A DNA stretch of 6,396 nucleotides from Actinomycetota bacterium (lineage in GTDB: Bacteria > Actinomycetota > Actinomycetes > Streptosporangiales > Streptosporangiaceae): positions 1 through 6,396 of the forward strand of contig PMST01000534.1 in assembly GCA_003168295.1 (NCBI GenBank), written 5' to 3'. A model generated the notes under the pieces. That model was not told where the DNA came from, ran no database searches, and saw only the letters and a program-made list of their open reading frames with translations. The translations under genes were made by a program, and so were the position numbers. Position 1 is the stretch's first letter, and each line of letters begins with the position of its first letter. This document shows, in pieces, positions 5,302 to 6,396 of the stretch.

Positions 5302-6396
5302 GCCGCGGCCAGCGGCAGCGTGATCGTGACCCGCAGACCGCCCTGGTCGCGAGCATGCAGGTCCAGCGAGCCGCCGTGAGCCTCGGCGATGGCGGCGACG
5401 ATCGACAGGCCGAGCCCGGCGCCGTCGTCTGAGCCTGTCCGGTCGGCACCCAGGCGACGGAACGGCTGGGCTAGCTGGTGGACCTGACGGTGATCGAGGA
5501 CATCCCCGCCGGTCTCGACGACCAGGCAGGCGCCATCGGGCCGGGTCAGGGCGCGGACGGCGATCCAGCCACCCGGGGCGTTGTGGATCACCGCGTTGTC
5601 GATCACGTTGCCGATCATGCGGCAGACCAGCGCCTGGTTCCCTCGCACCCAGGCGCCAAAGGGATCGGCGTCGTGCCGGACGGTCAGGCCCTGGGCCGCT
5701 ATCGCCTGGGCCTGGGCGGCCAGGGCGGCGTCGGCCACCGCGTCCAGCGACAGCGCGATGTAGCCGGGCAGGTCGCCGTGCTGCGCGCGGGCCAGAACGA
5801 GCAGGCCCTCGAGCAGCCGGTCTAGCAGGTCCAGTTCGGTGCGCAGGCGGCCCGCCAGGGCGGTGGTCTGCGGCGGGGCGGGTTCCGGCTTGGCCTCGGC
5901 AACGTCGAGCGAGGCGCGCATGGTGGCCAGCGGGGTGCGCAGTTCGTGCGAGGCGTTGGCCACGAACCGGCGCTGGGCGGCGAACGCCCCCTCCAGCCGT
6001 TCCAGCAGTTCGTCGATGGTGTCGGCGAGATCCTTCACCTCGTCCAGGGGGCCGGGCACGGCCAGCCGCTCGTGCAGGTTGTCGGCGGAGATCCGGCGGG
6101 TGGCGGCGGTCAGCTGGCGCAGCGGGCGGAGCACCCGGTGGGCGGTGAACCAGCCCAGCAGCACCGACATCACCGCCATGATGGCCAGCGCGACCACCGA
6201 TCCGATCACGAGCGCGTGCCACAGGGACTCGTGCAGCTGGTGGTCCTGGAGGGTGAGCTGGTGCTGCAGCTCCTGGATCCGGGCCTGAGCCTGGGCGAGC
6301 GCCTGGACCTGCGAGGACTGACCAGCGGCGGGCTGTTGGGCGGCGTGGACTCTGCTCGTGGAACCCGCCGTGAACAGGCCAAGAATGGCCAGCAGC
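5298..6396 (-). CDS. Sensor histidine kinase (N-terminus cut by window edge)
   Basis: About 365 residues are visible, and the frame runs off the right edge, so the true start is outside. In order: the end of a first membrane segment or signal anchor (LLAILGLFTAG), a short extracytoplasmic stretch of about 45-50 residues rich in Gln and Ala with coiled-coil character (ARIQELQHQL), a second membrane segment (about 61-83), a HAMP linker (about 84-137), a HisKA domain with H150 in the H-box SHELRTPL, and a HATPase domain with the N-box NVIDNAVIHN (263-272) and the glycine-rich G2 box GAGLGLSIV. The G1 box is degenerate, reading VVETGGDV where an Asp-x-Gly-x-Gly is usual. Internal GTG at 6209 is not the true start, because it would remove the first membrane segment and the sensor. 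The kinase overlaps the response regulator by four bases and is its likely partner. Its signal is unknown; the very small sensor suggests membrane or envelope sensing. Confidence 0.93.
   Translation of the reverse strand, partial: LLAILGLFTAGSTSRVHAAQQPAAGQSSQVQALAQAQARIQELQHQLTLQDHQLHESLWHALVIGSVVALAIMAVMSVLLGWFTAHRVLRPLRQLTAATRRISADNLHERLAVPGPLDEVKDLADTIDELLERLEGAFAAQRRFVANASHELRTPLATMRASLDVAEAKPEPAPPQTTALAGRLRTELDLLDRLLEGLLVLARAQHGDLPGYIALSLDAVADAALAAQAQAIAAQGLTVRHDADPFGAWVRGNQALVCRMIGNVIDNAVIHNAPGGWIAVRALTRPDGACLVVETGGDVLDHRQVHQLAQPFRRLGADRTGSDDGAGLGLSIVAAIAEAHGGSLDLHARDQGGLRVTITLPLAAA

Noticed and set aside
5302..6222. Upstream extension of the response regulator frame
   Set aside because: It lies out of frame over the histidine kinase, is Arg/Pro/Gly-rich and has no domain; the receiver domain begins exactly at the GTG at 5301.

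Overview
The window is GC-rich, and its coding frames strongly prefer G or C in third codon positions. It uses GTG starts, and its genes overlap by four bases. Together with the protein families present, this points to a high-GC actinomycete chromosome; the genus cannot be told from sequence alone. Every gene I can support lies on the minus strand, so transcription runs from the right edge to the left edge.

Layout, in order of transcription. (1) At the right edge is a two-component system. The sensor histidine kinase has its N-terminus cut off by the window edge, and its stop overlaps the GTG start of an OmpR-type response regulator. (2) A gap of about 97 bases holds the clearest regulatory structure here: two identical copies of a 16-base near-palindrome, AAACTGTATGCAGTTT, with centres 47 bases apart. 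The copy nearer the genes covers the -10 element of a predicted promoter, and the other covers the stop codon of the response regulator gene. (3) Four genes follow, tightly packed: a 3-hydroxyisobutyrate-dehydrogenase-like NAD(P) oxidoreductase, a fumarylacetoacetate-hydrolase-family enzyme, a small DUF1857/AtaL-like START-fold protein, and a covalent-flavin oxidoreductase of the berberine-bridge type. The first two junctions are ATGA overlaps and the third is a 21-base gap; each gene has a good Shine-Dalgarno sequence, so they form one operon. (4) After a 134-base gap containing a GC hairpin lies a DUF2127 membrane protein with a Cys/His-rich N-terminal segment. It is cut off by the left edge.

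The four-gene unit looks like a dedicated small-molecule oxidation or degradation cassette. The flavoenzyme and the dehydrogenase would do redox steps, the FAH enzyme a C-C cleavage, decarboxylation or isomerisation, and the START-like protein would bind or process a hydrophobic ligand. The substrate cannot be named. The twin operators suggest tight control by a dimeric repressor that is not encoded in this window. The adjacent two-component system may be unrelated, because the operators are palindromic rather than the direct repeats usual for OmpR-type regulators.

No RNA genes, insertion sequences, CRISPR arrays or phage genes were seen. The plus-strand open frames are antisense shadows of the minus-strand genes.
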